From Paragorgia papillata (lineage: Eukaryota > Cnidaria > Anthozoa > Scleralcyonacea > Coralliidae): a stretch of 64,000 nt of DNA. Under the pieces are notes generated by a model. It was not told the DNA's origin. It searched no databases and saw only the letters and a program-made list of their open reading frames with translations. The first letter of the stretch is position 1. Each line of letters opens with the position of its first letter. Where the stretch lies: positions 2,515,001 to 2,579,000 of the forward strand of contig JAWNZC010000349.1 of NCBI GenBank assembly GCA_035771165.1, read 5' to 3'. The translations under genes and the position numbers were made by a program. Shown here one piece after another: positions 22,758 to 36,400 of the stretch.

Positions 22758-24073
22758 TTACTGTCGTGGTAATAGAAGTGTTCCGAAAAAAGTTGAACAA
22801 CTCATTTCATAAGTTCTACCAATTCATTTGATGAGTTTCTCAAATAGTTGATGAAATTCATTGACAAATTACCAATTCAAACTACTTTACACTTCCTGCT
22901 TTCATCCTATTGGTTATTTAATTACTAAGCAGAATGCGATTGGTCAATTCCCAAGCTAATACCACAGAATAGAAATACGACCAGAAGTCCAACTCGCGTG
23001 ACAACTTGTCCGCATTTCTTTAATGCGCATGCGCGATATTTTACGCCATTCTTCGTGATCCTACGCAATATCCTAAAGGATGGCGAGGAATCAAGATACA
23101 TGTAGATGCGCGAGGTGACATGCGCGAGGATAGAAACTTCAAAGGTTCCGATGCGAGTTGGACTTCTGGTCGTATTTCTATTCTATGTTAATACCAGGAA
23201 GTTGCCAACATTTTGAGGAAGTTAGCAGTTTTTTCGAGGAGAGTGAGGAACAGTGCTGGAAAATGTCCGGTAGCGCCGCTGCCAGGAAATTTTTGTAAAA
23301 GTTGTTCGCAGGAAATTTTCTGTATCTTGCAGGAAATATTTTTCAGTTTTTTTAGTCCAAGTTAAAGTTTAAAGATAAATTTCCTATTCTTCAAAAAATC
23401 GAAAAGCGTCACGGTCACACAATCACACAATTTTGATGGGCATCACTTTTGATCGAATATCAAGTTTCATATTCGATGACTCATATTCCTATATTCTTGC
23501 ACATCCCAGCGGCGATTTGTAAACAATTTGAAAGTGTTTTGAAGGTTTATTACATGACCTTAACCTGTCTAAGTTTTGTATATCCTTGCACAAATGATGC
23601 AATGATTTGTTTTAGAAAACAGCGAAATATTTATCATTTCAGCATAGTGTTGCTGTTGCAGGCTGCAGCTGTCATTGTGCATTTGCAAGAATGCAAGCTG
23701 CTTTTATCTTATTCAACTGTTTCAGCATTTTGATTTTTGATGCTAGTACTTGTATTACGGTACGTAGTATTCAGTTGAAAAAGTTCGCTATTTCAAAGTA
23801 ATATGTATAGATACCACATTCAGATAAATTATGGTTTTGAGATACAGTACAAACTTGCAAGTCTGGTGGTATCACAACTTATAAAATTGAAAAATTCTAT
23901 CAGGCAGGAAATCGTTAATTTAGTTTAGCAGGAAATATTTATTTTTGGATTTTGCTGCCAGGAAGAAAAATGCTTTATCTAGGACTGGTGAGGAACTTAT
24001 CAAATGAATTGGTAAAAGTTAGGAAATGAACTGCTCAACATTTTTCGGAACACTTCTATTGCCACGACTGTAA
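22758..24073. mobile_element. 1.3-kb inverted-repeat DNA element
   Basis: The roughly 80-bp ends are inverted: TTACTGTCGTGGTAATAGAA on the left, and the complement of TTACAGTCGTGGCAATAGAA on the right. Both continue through GTGTTCCGAAAAA and ACCAATTCATTTGAT. There is no transposase, and the longest ORF (94 aa) has no recognisable motif. The target duplication is not clear. It sits in the divergent promoter interval. Confidence 0.82.
22965..23188. mobile_element. Nested hAT-like MITE, 224 bp, 8-bp TSD TAATACCA
   Basis: Inverted ends around AGAATAGAAATACGACCAGA; the exact repeat TAATACCA lies at 22957-22964 and 23189-23196. It was inserted into the older 22758-24073 element. Confidence 0.82.
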
Positions 24074-24306
24074 TATAACATCAATCTGTCAAATACTTAA
24101 AAAAAATTTTTAACATAATTTTACTGACAGTGTATAATACTGTAAGTGATTATTTGATGTGACTGAGTATGATAATTATGAAGAATTATTATTTGGACTG
24201 AGATGTGTGTTACATGTAAATTATACTGTGGTTGATGAAACTGAAGGCTGTCTTGCATGATGCATCTGCATAGTACATACTTTTTGTTGTGTAAATTTAG
24301 TGTCAG

Positions 24307-24449
24307 ATGCACCAGCCTAAAGTAGAAGTGTTTCAAACAGTTTCAGAAAGGAATTGGTTGGCAAGAGCTTATTATTACCATGGCTTTTACTGTGCAAATC
24401 ATCCTGGTTTTGTAATATTTATTTGTGGAGTGTTGATATTCTTGTGCAG
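24307..24449 (+). CDS. SCAP: SCAP exon 1 (start, TM1)
   Basis: The ATG opens 47 codons, including [19 protein letters not shown] and a hydrophobic [12 protein letters not shown] helix. The donor is CAG|GTATTT, and the pentanucleotide array starts about 30 bases downstream. A possible acceptor (AAATTTAG) six bases before the ATG suggests an untranslated exon upstream. Confidence 0.88.
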
Positions 24450-27400
24450 GTATTTCCAAATGCAATGCAATACCAACCAGAGCACATCACACAATACCAT
24501 ACCTTACCTAACCATACCATACCATACTATACCAATCCATACCATACATTACTATACCTCACCACACCACACCAGACCTTACCTATCCATACAATACAAT
24601 ACAATACAATACAATACAATACAATACAATACAATACAATACAATACAATACAATACAATACAATGCAATGCAATGCAATGCAATGCAATGCAATGCAAT
24701 GCAATGTAATGTAATGCAGTGCAGTGCAATACAATGCACTGCAATACCATACCATACCTTACCTAACCATACCATACCATACTATACCAATCCATACGAT
24801 ACATTACTATACCTCACCACACCACACCACACCACACCACACCACACCACACACACCAGACCTTACCTATCCATACAATACAATACAATACAATACAATA
24901 CAATACAATACAATACAATACAATACAATACAATACAATATACAATACAATGCAATGCAATGTAATGTAATGCAGTGCAGTGCAATATACAATACACTGC
25001 AATACCATACCTTACCTCACCATGCCATACCATACTATACCAATCCATACCATACATTACTATACCACACCACACAACACCACACCAGACATTACCTATC
25101 CATACAATACAATACAATACAATACAATACAATACAATACAATACAATACAATGCAATGCAATACCATACCTTACCATGTACAGTAGTACCATACCATGC
25201 CTGTACCATACCATACAGAACTATACCAGACCAGACTACACCACACCACACCCCACCATACCATGTCATACCATATCATACCATAGCATCTTTTAGCCTA
25301 CCATATTATACCATACCATCAGTGGCGGCGCGGAGCGTAAATGTTTTGGTATTAGTTGTAGTATACAGAGTAGGGGGGTCTGGGGCAGCGATGTTTTGCT
25401 AATTTTAGAAGTGGGGGGACGCTCTTGAAAATCAAATGGGCGTGGTCACTCGATTGGGCGTGGCCAATGGCCATGAAATTAAACAAGCGGGGGTTTAGTC
25501 TAATAGACATGCTTGTTAAAATATGTCACATTATTTTATTCTAGTTAAACAAACAATATATTTGATAATTATATATTACATTCTGCTTATGAATGCAGGC
25601 GACAAACTGATTTGTAATTTAAACTACTGTTTGATGTAAAAATGTCTAAAATGTCTCATATTTAATCCCTGCCAGGGGGAACGGCGTTCCCCCATGTTTG
25701 ATTTTGGCAGGGGGGATGCCGCTCCCCTGGTAAAAAAGGTGGGGGGACGGCGTTCCCCCTGGAAAACATCACTGGTCTGGGGGTGGATATCCACCCCCAG
25801 AAAATTTTGAAATCGAAAGGCTCTGAAATGCAATTTCCAGCATTGTGCACCTGTGAATAGCTTGCGTGATGCGCCGACAATACATATGATCAGCGCAACG
25901 TCTGCCTGCTTTTGCGAACGCCAGGCGGCCAAGGTATTAGAATTGCAAAACTAATACCTTGTAGGATTGCGTTGTTAGATATACAAATATTCGCATCGTT
26001 CTTACCTTTGAAGGAGGACTTATGCCTTTATTTTGTTAAATATAGATTCAAGAAGATTTTCCTTTCGTCAGATAAGTTCTAGTCACCATATCAAAGCTTC
26101 AAAATTGTTATAAATAATTGCTCTTTGTTTCCATATTATTGAAGTATTGAACTCCAGTGTTGGGAGCGTTTCCTTGTGAAATAGGCGATACAGCGGATAC
26201 TACTGTACATGGATGATTTATATATTGAGATGTTATATATTGTTAATGTAATGAAGTGAAAAGAATTGCATACTTCTGGCTGCGAAATAAAAGCAGTTTT
26301 AAATCGAAATCGTAAAGCGTCTGACTTTAAAATATAAATATTGTACCACCTGTGGTGAAATTTAACACCGAAAATCCGCGTTTCTTGTCAAGTCAAGGTA
26401 TTAGTTTTGAGATTCTAATACCTTGAGGTCTAAGCCTTTCAAACACTCGTCGCTAAAGTCGCTAAGGATGTTGCGCGCGTCAGCGAGGACGATACGGTAC
26501 TGCGGAATACTAAACTCTTTAGTGGTTAGCTACTAGATAATTGAAATCAAACAATCAATAACAAAGATGTTGTTTTCTTCCATTCCGTCTCTGTTATATT
26601 ATAAGAATAAGTACTTTGTGATGGAATAATTATATTATTTTACAATTCATTTCAATCTCGAGAAAAAAAGGTATTAGACTAATACCTTTAATACCTTAGC
26701 GCGCCGCCCCTGCATACCATATACCATACCAAACCACACCTTACCATACCACACCATACCAAACCACATCATACCATGCCATACAAATATATTACAATAC
26801 AATTAAACTACATGTATTTGCTCTACTGTACAGTACCTGCAGACTTCAGTTACAATTACAGTATGTCATATTTGTCTGAGATCTTGAAATCATTGTTTGT
26901 TATCTTTCTTATTCTTTAATTTGTTCTTAGTGCACCTATTATCAGTTTTTCACCCTTGGCTGCAAAAATTCCATCAGAATGGAATGAGACAATAGCAAAT
27001 GATGTTTCAAACACTGATAAACCTATCTGGGTAAGGATAGTATGTAAATTAAGTAAACATTAAACTGTGTGAACAGAGTTACATAAATGTAAAAACTATT
27101 ATTAAAACTTATTATGTAACTACAGTACATGTACAGTATGAAGGGTTTAGTTGAACTTACATTACAGTAAATTTCACAAACTAGAATGTTTTGTATTTGA
27201 CCCTTGCATGCACTTCTTGAAAGCCTTTTCATTACACAGTAGAGCAGGGTAGTTTTGGTAGTTTTCCTCGCAGTTGGTCACGATTTTTACGCCCACTGTG
27301 GAGACAAATTAAAATTAATTTTGATTAAAATCAGACAAATTAATTTTGATTAAAATCAGATTAATTCACGCTTAGATAGTCAAATTTTGTACTCTCCTGT

Positions 27401-30400
27401 TTGCGACTTTGCTGGGCAAAACCAGGGTAGGCCAGAAGCAACTGAACGGTGATCGTCGACATCTCGTTTACGTTGCAAAGTACAAAAGACCACAGGCTTG
27501 GACTGGCCTATGTGCCATTGTGCCAATGGCACATGCGCCCCCTTTAGAATACCCCAAACTGCGCCCCATGAACTACTGTATATTTGCTAAAATAGATATA
27601 AAGTAGTATGGCTGTCCATTGCATGTAGTTTGTTACTGAATATTCTGCTTTCTTAAATCCATGTTGTTTGTGGTCGCAAGGGGTAGACAGGAGAGTTGCT
27701 GCTCCGTACGTAAGATATATTTTATTCCGGCAAATGGTAAGCCTGTCGGCCAATTTCGTGTCGTTCTTATACATGATAACGTTTCTGTGAGTTAATCATA
27801 CATGCATGGGAGAACAATGACAACAACAATCACAAATTTGTCTGTAATGCATCTTAGTAGGCCAATGTCATTATTTATTAATTAATTGCCTGCGCTCCTC
27901 TCCCTAAAGGCACCGCCCCTAATATACGAAACCAGTCCGACTCTGAAAGACCAACCAGAAATTGAAAACTGTTTGCGCTACTAAATGTTATTGAATTCGC
28001 TTTGATGATATATTGAGTCCAATACAAGTATCACGAGACATATCTTGTTTATTTTACAATACAGTGGAAGCAGCAATAAAAATTCGGCATGCGGTGCAGT
28101 CAGATCAAGTCAAATGCAGTCACTATAGTATGAAGATATTAAAAGAACCCCAAGAAAAACAGACATAGGCACTAGCTAGTTTGTACTGAGCAGTCTTTTA
28201 TTATATAAAATAGAGTGTTTTATTGATTTTCCCGCCACTAATAAAAGTGATAATCTCACATTTGCGATTATTTATGATAATCGCACATGTGACGATTATC
28301 GCTGAATCAGCATTATAGTTTAATGCAATTTTTGCAATAGGACAATTTTTTTATATAATAAACAGATGGATGCTTGGAAATATGAAATTTGTTTCTCGTG
28401 TTGAACAGGATATGTCACTCGTTCGCTTCGCTCACTGTGTGTGTGCACGGTGTAAGGTACGGTTCAACATAAAATCGCAGCTCATTATAGGCGCTTTGAA
28501 GTTTGCCGAGTTTCCAAACCATATCTCTATATATGCTCTTGAACATGGATCATGATAACAAATGACAGATATGAAAAATCTTTATCAGTGTATATGTTGT
28601 GTAGCTCAGCTTCAACCTTCTCTGTTGTTACTATTATTTTTTTACTTAAAATTTCAATCTAACGTTCTTCTTATTTATTATCACATTTGACTTTAACCTA
28701 CAAAATTAAGTGGTCATATAATGTTGCAGTATGTTCATGTTTTTGTGCCATTGCAATTTATACATTTTCAGTCATCATATGTAAACACGAGTGGACGCAT
28801 GTACGCAATGCGTACCTATTTTTAAGTAAAGGACTGGTAATACGAAGTGTGCCTTAACAAATGGACACGTGCACTGGTATTGCTATTGTGTGTGTACACC
28901 TGTACTCGTGTACCTGTACCTGTACTACGAATTTTCACAAAAATAACCTTTTTAAAGGAGATCTTCAGTGCGATCTATGCAGTCGCAGAAAGTTCCCAGG
29001 CTAATTTTATTTTTAGTGGAAATGATGTGAGAACAAAGAAGTGACTCACGGTACTTCATGTTAGCTTTTGTGAAAACAAAATTAAACCAATATTATGTAA
29101 ACAAACCCGTGACCATGCGCAGTTCGCACTGTAGATCAATTTTAAGGGGATCCCCAACTGTTTGAACAAGTGCATGTACATATATGCATAAAACGTATTG
29201 AGGTCAGAAAGAATACTAATGAACATACAATTTTATATAAAGAATACTAATGGACATACAATTTTATATAAAGAGTACCAATAACGAAACGTTTTTAAGC
29301 CGTTCAATAAACTCGCATCACGTGTTTTATCAGGTCAAAAACAACTTGGGCTGCTGTTAATACTGTAAGTACGGTAGTAAATGTTAAGAATTTTGAGCTG
29401 AGCTGTTATTTTTATAATTCGATTACGTTTTCCTCCCGGAAAATCAATAGCCTTAATTAAATTGGTTTAATTGCAATCTCTAGTTGAATTGGTATTAAGT
29501 AAACAGTAAAATATTTATTTTACATTTTTACTGACTTGTCATTTCAAGGTGAAGGATAAACCAGTGGCTTATATTCAACAAGTTGTTGTCAATGTGTTGG
29601 TTGAACTAGTGAACACCAGTCTTTTAATACCTTATGTTGTACAAGAGGCGTTTCAGCCAGTATTTAGGATTATTAATGATCTCAATGAACATAAACACCA
29701 AGAAAGGTACTGTACAGTATCATGAGATATAATTATATAAACTACAAGTTTATTATTTTTTGATTTTTTAAAATTATGTTTACTTATAATTATGAATTAT
29801 ACCGTAGAACACTGTATGACTGTTGTGGAAAGTCCAATAATTTTGGGTTTTTTTTAGGAGTGATGCCAAAAGCCTTAAGATAACTGATTTTTGCTTAATC
29901 ATTCGTCATCGTGATCCATTTTTGTTTTCTGGTGAGGGAAAAGTGTTGCCTAAAAATGGATGTCTTCAAATCTCACCAGCAAATCTTTGGCAAGATTCCG
30001 CAAGGTAAGCCTTTGTTTCTTCGTTTTTATTTCTGCAGCAACTGACCAGCAAACTGCGGAGATTTTTAGTTAGAAGGCCTTCAAAACGTTAGTATTTCGT
30101 TATTAAAAATCTCGGCAGTTTACCAACGTTTCACTTTGTTCTATTCAAAACGTGATTTACACGTTGATATGTCGGTAAGATATATGTTTTATGTAATATT
30201 TCACACACGTGAAGCCGTCTATTATCTGATTTGAAAACACCAAGAAGTGTGTTGAAAAACGAGGCGATAGCCGAGTTTTGAGGTAAAACTTGTCTTAATT
30301 TATGGGCTTTATTATCACATTTCACAACAACGTCTCGGTAACTGATTTCATTATGTTTTCCTCATGAATTATTAATGAGTTTGAGAATGATATGTATAGC

Positions 30401-33400
30401 TAACTTACAGTTTAAGGAAATGATCAAAATCCCTGTGAATCTTAAAACAAGAAGGTGAAATAGAAACTTGGTCTTAAATGTAATTTTGAGCAATATATAT
30501 ATATATATATTCAATTTTTTAAATAAAATGCAGCTCAAAATTTGAATATAAGTAAAGTTAGGGCTAAAATAGTATATACTGTAAGTACTTCTGAATAGTG
30601 TTATTTTTATTTCTTAGTTTTCGCTGCACGTTAAATTCGGTCTGATCAGGAATACTCAAGGTAGAAATAAATAAATGTTTTCACAATTTATAGTTTTCAG
30701 AAAGATGTGGATATAATGGCTAAAATATATGGAAAATCTAGCAAGAATACAGTCAGCTTGAAAGGTAGTTGCTTGCAGTAACGGTATTATCATCTAAATA
30801 CATACACTGTCTAACTATAGGATGTATAATTTAAGTTAAAAAGGAAGCAAAACTTGGTGTTGTAAATAACGCCCTATACATTTCATGTGAAACGTGTACA
30901 AAACGTCCGTTTCCATAAATAAATTCGGAGTTTGACTTCGTGCAATGATAAGTATATATAATATCTTCCAAGGCGACCCATTTGGTTAGTTTATTGGCGT
31001 AGTAATTTTGAAAAATAACGTTGTCTAAGCCGAGAAAATCAAAGCTAGATATAAAACCACGGACATGGTATTGATTTCCTTTGTGTTTTCCTCATGAATT
31101 ATATTAATGAGTTTTTGAACTAATAGATCAAACACGAGTTTGAGTGTTTCATCAGGGGTTCCAAACACGAGAAAAAAGGTTTTTATTGTTTTCGAGTGTT
31201 TGGAGTCTCCTGATGAAACACGATAAACGAGTGTTTGATCTTGCTTCTCACACGAATATTCGCATCGCGATTTGCGGTGTTTTCTTCATTGATTTCAACA
31301 TGCAGATTAAGAAATGTGATCCAGTTCACTAGGAAGTTTCCTACAGGTTTTCATTGGGTATCAAGACTCGTGCATGTGATGCAGTGGCGTAACGGAGGAA
31401 GACGGGGCCCTTAGGCATATTTGGTGTGAGGGCCCTTGTTGTCATGATTTGACTGACATGGGGCGGGGTTGCGGAGGGCTGGGCCCCCAACTGTCGGGGG
31501 CCCTTAGTTCTCGCCCTAACCCTACCTAATGAGCGTTACGCCACTGATGTGATGTGGTTGGTATACGTTCATGGATAGGCTATACGATAATTCATGAATT
31601 ATTAAATAAATGAGTGTTGGAAGGTTATTTCTCTAATTTGAGCTTTGCGGGATAGTTTATTTACATTGAATAGAGTCAAAGGATAAATTTCTAAATAAAC
31701 TTCTAAAATTCATTAATAATTAATGAGGAAAACACAAAGAAAAATCATGAGCGTATCGGATCTATATATGTGATATAGACTCGCTCTAAGTTTCTCGCTG
31801 GTTTTTAACGGCTGAGATAAGCTTAATTTTCAAAATTACTACGCCAATGAACGTATGAAGTGATTATTTTTAGAAGCCATTTAAAAACCTTGCAGTACGG
31901 GCTTTATCGGCTCTAAAACACTTATTATTTCTATCTGGGGAAAGATTTCAGACCATTTATTTACACTGAAATTATAACTTTATTAATTAACATGTCACTT
32001 TATTCAGGATTAGTTTTGTGGAAACAGCACGTAAAATATTTATGCTTATCCTAAATACTATTATCGCCATGAAAACTTTCAAAGAATTAAACACGTCACT
32101 TTATGTTTTTCATTTTAGAAAATATCTTTGGAGTTCCACTTCGGGCAATAGGGTTATTTCCTCTAAATGTCAAAAAAGAATGTTTTGTGTTACGATACGC
32201 AGTCACTACAGTTCTTCGTGACTATAATCCCAGGTTTGTAAGTTTTCTTTACGAATGCAAATACCTTATGGTGAATATTTTATGTGTAATGCATACACTA
32301 GTCAAACTGCTTACGTCCATCGTTACCAAATATTCAACTAATTAGAGCCTGACAGCATGCATATAAATGTGTTTTGTTGACGCGGTCAAACGTGTTTCTG
32401 TTCTTTGAGAGAAAATGAGGCCCCTTCGAATGAGTGATGTGCGTTACGACACTTGTTATACCTTATAAATACAGTATCACTGTTTTAAACTAGCTTACCA
32501 TTATTCTTGCGCCGTTAGCATTGTATGAGGATGCTGTGTATAACGTAGATCCTGGAATATTTACACATGTATATGCTTCTTGTAGATGGTTTTCGTTGGA
32601 AAACAGATATCATTTACGTTTGTGTACTGACGACAAAATAACAGAGATTATAATGAACTATCTAAAGGCTCCTTTACACAGGCGGTTTTTGATGCGATTT
32701 TTTTCCTCTTGACTGATGCGATCGAATGGATTGACTTGCGAATGCATTGGACATTTGTGCAAAGATATAGTGGTTCAATACATTCGTGAGACATGCGTCA
32801 GAATGAGAAAAATCGCACTAAAAATCGCCTGTGTAAACTGGCCTTAAGGAGTACGAGCTGTAAATGAGCAAACATCTTATAGGAAAAGTGGAATTTAATT
32901 TCCAAAAGAAAGAGTGGAAGTGAGAATCCACCTTAATGCATGGGAAAAACTTACAATAAGCGAAACGTGATAGTCTTTCTTCTCTTTACCAGCTTAGCAG
33001 TGTAGTTTTGTCTGAATACATACAAAATTTATGTCAAATATACTGTACATACATGTACATCTATAATTCTATATGCACAACTGGCAAGATTAAAGTAATA
33101 CTTATTTCCGCTGTGTTTCGCATCGTCGTTTAACTACTCTTTATACACGAAAGTGTAGAGTGAAGAACCATTTTGCCACGACTGTTAGTTTTTTGCAATT
33201 GTTATAGATAAACACCAGTGCATGGTATTTTCGGGGATATGCCTGACGTATTTACTAGTTGCGACTTACATGCACGTGGCAACTTTCATTCTGAAACCGC
33301 GATCTTGCGATGCTATTGCATTCTGTGTGTAGTAGCTTGTAAAATGTATACGATTATTCTCTTTTTGTTAGTTATATCAGAAGCTTAAAAAATCTGCTGC

Positions 33401-36400
33401 AAGCAAAATTTCCGCCCTTTGTCAAACCTGAGAGCAACAGTGACATACAGAAGATTATTCACATTCATTATGAGGTAACAAAAATCACATATATAAATAA
33501 ATCTAAAATTGTAAAATCAATTCCGCATAGAATTCCGCTGGCTTAGAGTTTCAAACGCGCACGACCAAATGTCTTTGACCGTTTGACGTATCAGATACTG
33601 TAGCAAAGAGTAGCATACCGTATTTCTTCGAATAAGTTCACGAATTTCGGGCTAAAGCGTGGGCGCGTATTCGAGGGAGGGCTCTTAAACGAGGGGGGGG
33701 GACTTAATATTTTCTTTTAAAAAGTTCAACTGGACATTTTTTTAACAAAAAACTTTGTAATAATTACGGAAAGCGTAGCAATGAAACAAAGATGAAAAGG
33801 GGATAATACACGTACAAGAACAATATGCAAGGACATGGATATAGAAATTATAAGATGTGACCTAAAGGAAAAGAAACTGGTCTCCTATTTTGATATACCG
33901 TATCTAATTTAGTTTTGTAAGAGTGACGACACAAATAACATTAAGTTTGCTGTTGGTTAGCTTTGTATTGTCTTTAATTTAGTAAACCTTTATTACTCAG
34001 CCTGGAATAGTGAGGTCCGAGCAAGGGAGTGCGCGCATATTCAAGGGGCGCTTATTTAAAATTTTTGCTTGAAGGGTGAACGCTTATTCGAAGGGAGCAC
34101 TTATATATTATAGCGTGGGCACTTACATGAGTAGTTCATACTTCATAGTGTGTTTTTAAATTTACGTCAGCAAGCATTTGATTTATATTAGATGATCGTG
34201 CTTCAAAGGCATTTTTCCAGAGGCGTAGCCAGGATTTTTTGTCAAGGTGGGCCAGGAAAAACCTAGGGGGGCCCAGCTTAGCTGAGGTATATGAAGCCAA
34301 ATTTTCTCAGGGGGCCAGCACTTTTGCCAGGGGGGCCCGGGCCACCCGGCCCCCTTCTGGCTACGCCTCTGCATTTTTCTAGTCTGCTTGTGGAAACTAA
34401 GACGACGAGATATCGAACTTCTCGTTGTTGTTTTTTAAATAAATATATACTGTTTGTGTTGGCATTGAGCAAACTTCGTCTAGCGTATTGTTCATGCTTC
34501 GATACGGGTTGCAATAAAGCGCCTATGAACGAAAATTACTGTGGCATTCACCGTTGACAAAACGAGTTTAAGACTGACCCGATGTGGCAGTGTTACGGTA
34601 TTTGGGATCGTTTGGAAGGAGAAATGTCAAGCATCGTAGAAAAACAAACCAATGAAGCTGTTTTTCCAAACCATTCCAGTTCACTACCAGTCTTCAACTA
34701 AATACCTCTCAAAAGTGCCTTCCCGGGCAAATGTAAAGTATTCTCGTTATTTTTGTGTGAGTTTTTAAAGTGATTACTGTTAAACTTATCATAGCAGGAT
34801 TTCTGCCCCATTTAAGGTATAGGGCTTGCATGCATGGACTAAACCAACTGAAATGCTTTTACTTTTTTTAGCTAAAAGCGCGCGAAAGCTTCAACCGATG
34901 ATAAGGCCGGCTCTTATTACAATCGAACTTCTACCGAAGGATATACGTATTATAGTATTGTCTTTATAGTGGTTTTCATTTTATAAAAATATATGTGCCA
35001 ATTTATTTCCGTACACTTTTGACCAAGGTACTATAAGGTAAGAATTTTTATTTAATGTTTAGTTTTGTCTTATATCTTTTTTAGGGAGACAACGCGATTG
35101 AAATTTATCATTTGTGTTTTACCTATTTTCTGGTTTTTATTTATCTCGTTTTTTCAGTTTGTAAGTACTGCGTAACTGGTATATTTGCATGAAGATATAA
35201 TCTAGTTGAATAGGGATTTATCGTGACGAAGGGCTTTGGCTCTCGAAACATTGGTATTTCGTTGTTTAAATTTCAATATAGTTCAACACCTTTATTCTTC
35301 ATTCTTTAAGCTTTTCTCATGTATAGAGAGCTAGGGCATTTTGAAAAGATACGGCAAACGGCTTCTATAGAATCATGAGGAATAAAGAGGGGAAACTGGA
35401 GCGAGACATTGTTTTTTCATTGTGTGAATGTGTGACCATACATACCTGTAGATCAAGAACGCAGACCCACTGTCAACACGATGTCGTGTTATGTCGCTGC
35501 ACGATAACATCTGAAGACCGAAAACTCTGTACGTACAGTGTACAATTACTTTTTTAAATTTAATTTTCAATTTGTTACGTTTCTTTAGCTAAAATTGAAA
35601 TGGTCAAATCTAAACTTGGTTTGGCTTTTAGTGCAGTCGTCACTGTTGTAGCTTCCCTCTCTATGGCCGCTGGATTGTGCATATTTTTTGGCATGGTACC
35701 TTCAGTCAGTAGCAGGTAAGAACAATAGAAAGACTGGGAATGAATATAAGGGAGGTGACGTATACCGTTAGATTATTAATATTAAAATACATTGTTGTTA
35801 AGGCTGTTTTCCATTACGTCCGCTTTGTCCACGCGGGCGAAGCGTGCATTGTTCAGTTCGCTTTGGAAGTTGAAAATTTTCCAGCGCGAGCAAAGCGCAC
35901 CTAATGGAAAACACGGCCTTTATATACATAGTTGTCCAACTACATTCGTCACCAAGCGAGTGATTAATTTCTTTAAAAATGGATAAGCCATTGTAAACAT
36001 TGAGAGCAGTTTGAAGACTATGCAGCAGGTTTACTTAAGATTTTCAGTAAGTCAACACGATTTGAACTTCATAGACACTTTAAAATACAACTCACAACAA
36101 CCCAAACCTATATATAGGACCAACGTTGGTGATACGTTTGCTCGACCTAAGCTCTGTGCGTTGCACGCGATTGTCACGTCGTCTGAAATATTGCGTATAT
36201 AGTTAAAGACCAATAATCTCGTTACAATATTAACTATAATATTCCTTGTTATAGTGAAATTTTCCCTTATTTGGTAATCATTATTGGATTGGAAAATATC
36301 TTGGTTATTACACGATCAATTGTTTCAACTCCTGCTTATCTTCCTGTTCCTGTTCGCGTAGCAGAAGGTAATCTATCTGTTGCTCTTGTAAGAATATTAC

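Larger units (their letters stand above)
21290..24306. promoter_or_regulatory. Divergent intergenic region between FBXL4 and SCAP
   Basis: About 3 kb separates the predicted start exons, which point away from each other, so the promoters of both genes should lie here. More than 1.3 kb of it is transposon-derived (22758-24073), leaving 21.3-22.75 kb and the last 230 bases as candidate native sequence. No unambiguous TATA box or CpG-dense stretch stands out. Untranslated first exons for either gene cannot be placed from sequence alone. Confidence 0.5.
30340..31120. repeat. Dispersed non-coding repeats (CTTTGTGTTTTCCTCATGAA family)
   Basis: Copies of a block containing GGCGTAGTAATTTTGAAAA, GCCGAGAAAATCAAAGCTA and CTTTGTGTTTTCCTCATGAA occur at about 30340 (tail only), 30990-31115 and 53620-53800. 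The tail also occurs near 13305, and inverted copies near 31720-31850. Spacing and order are conserved, as in a short mobile element. Confidence 0.65.

Noticed and set aside
24307..25402. Long plus- and minus-strand ORFs after SCAP exon 1
   Set aside because: They are readthrough into the pentanucleotide satellite (YNTIQ/CIVLY repeats). SCAP leaves by the donor at 24450.
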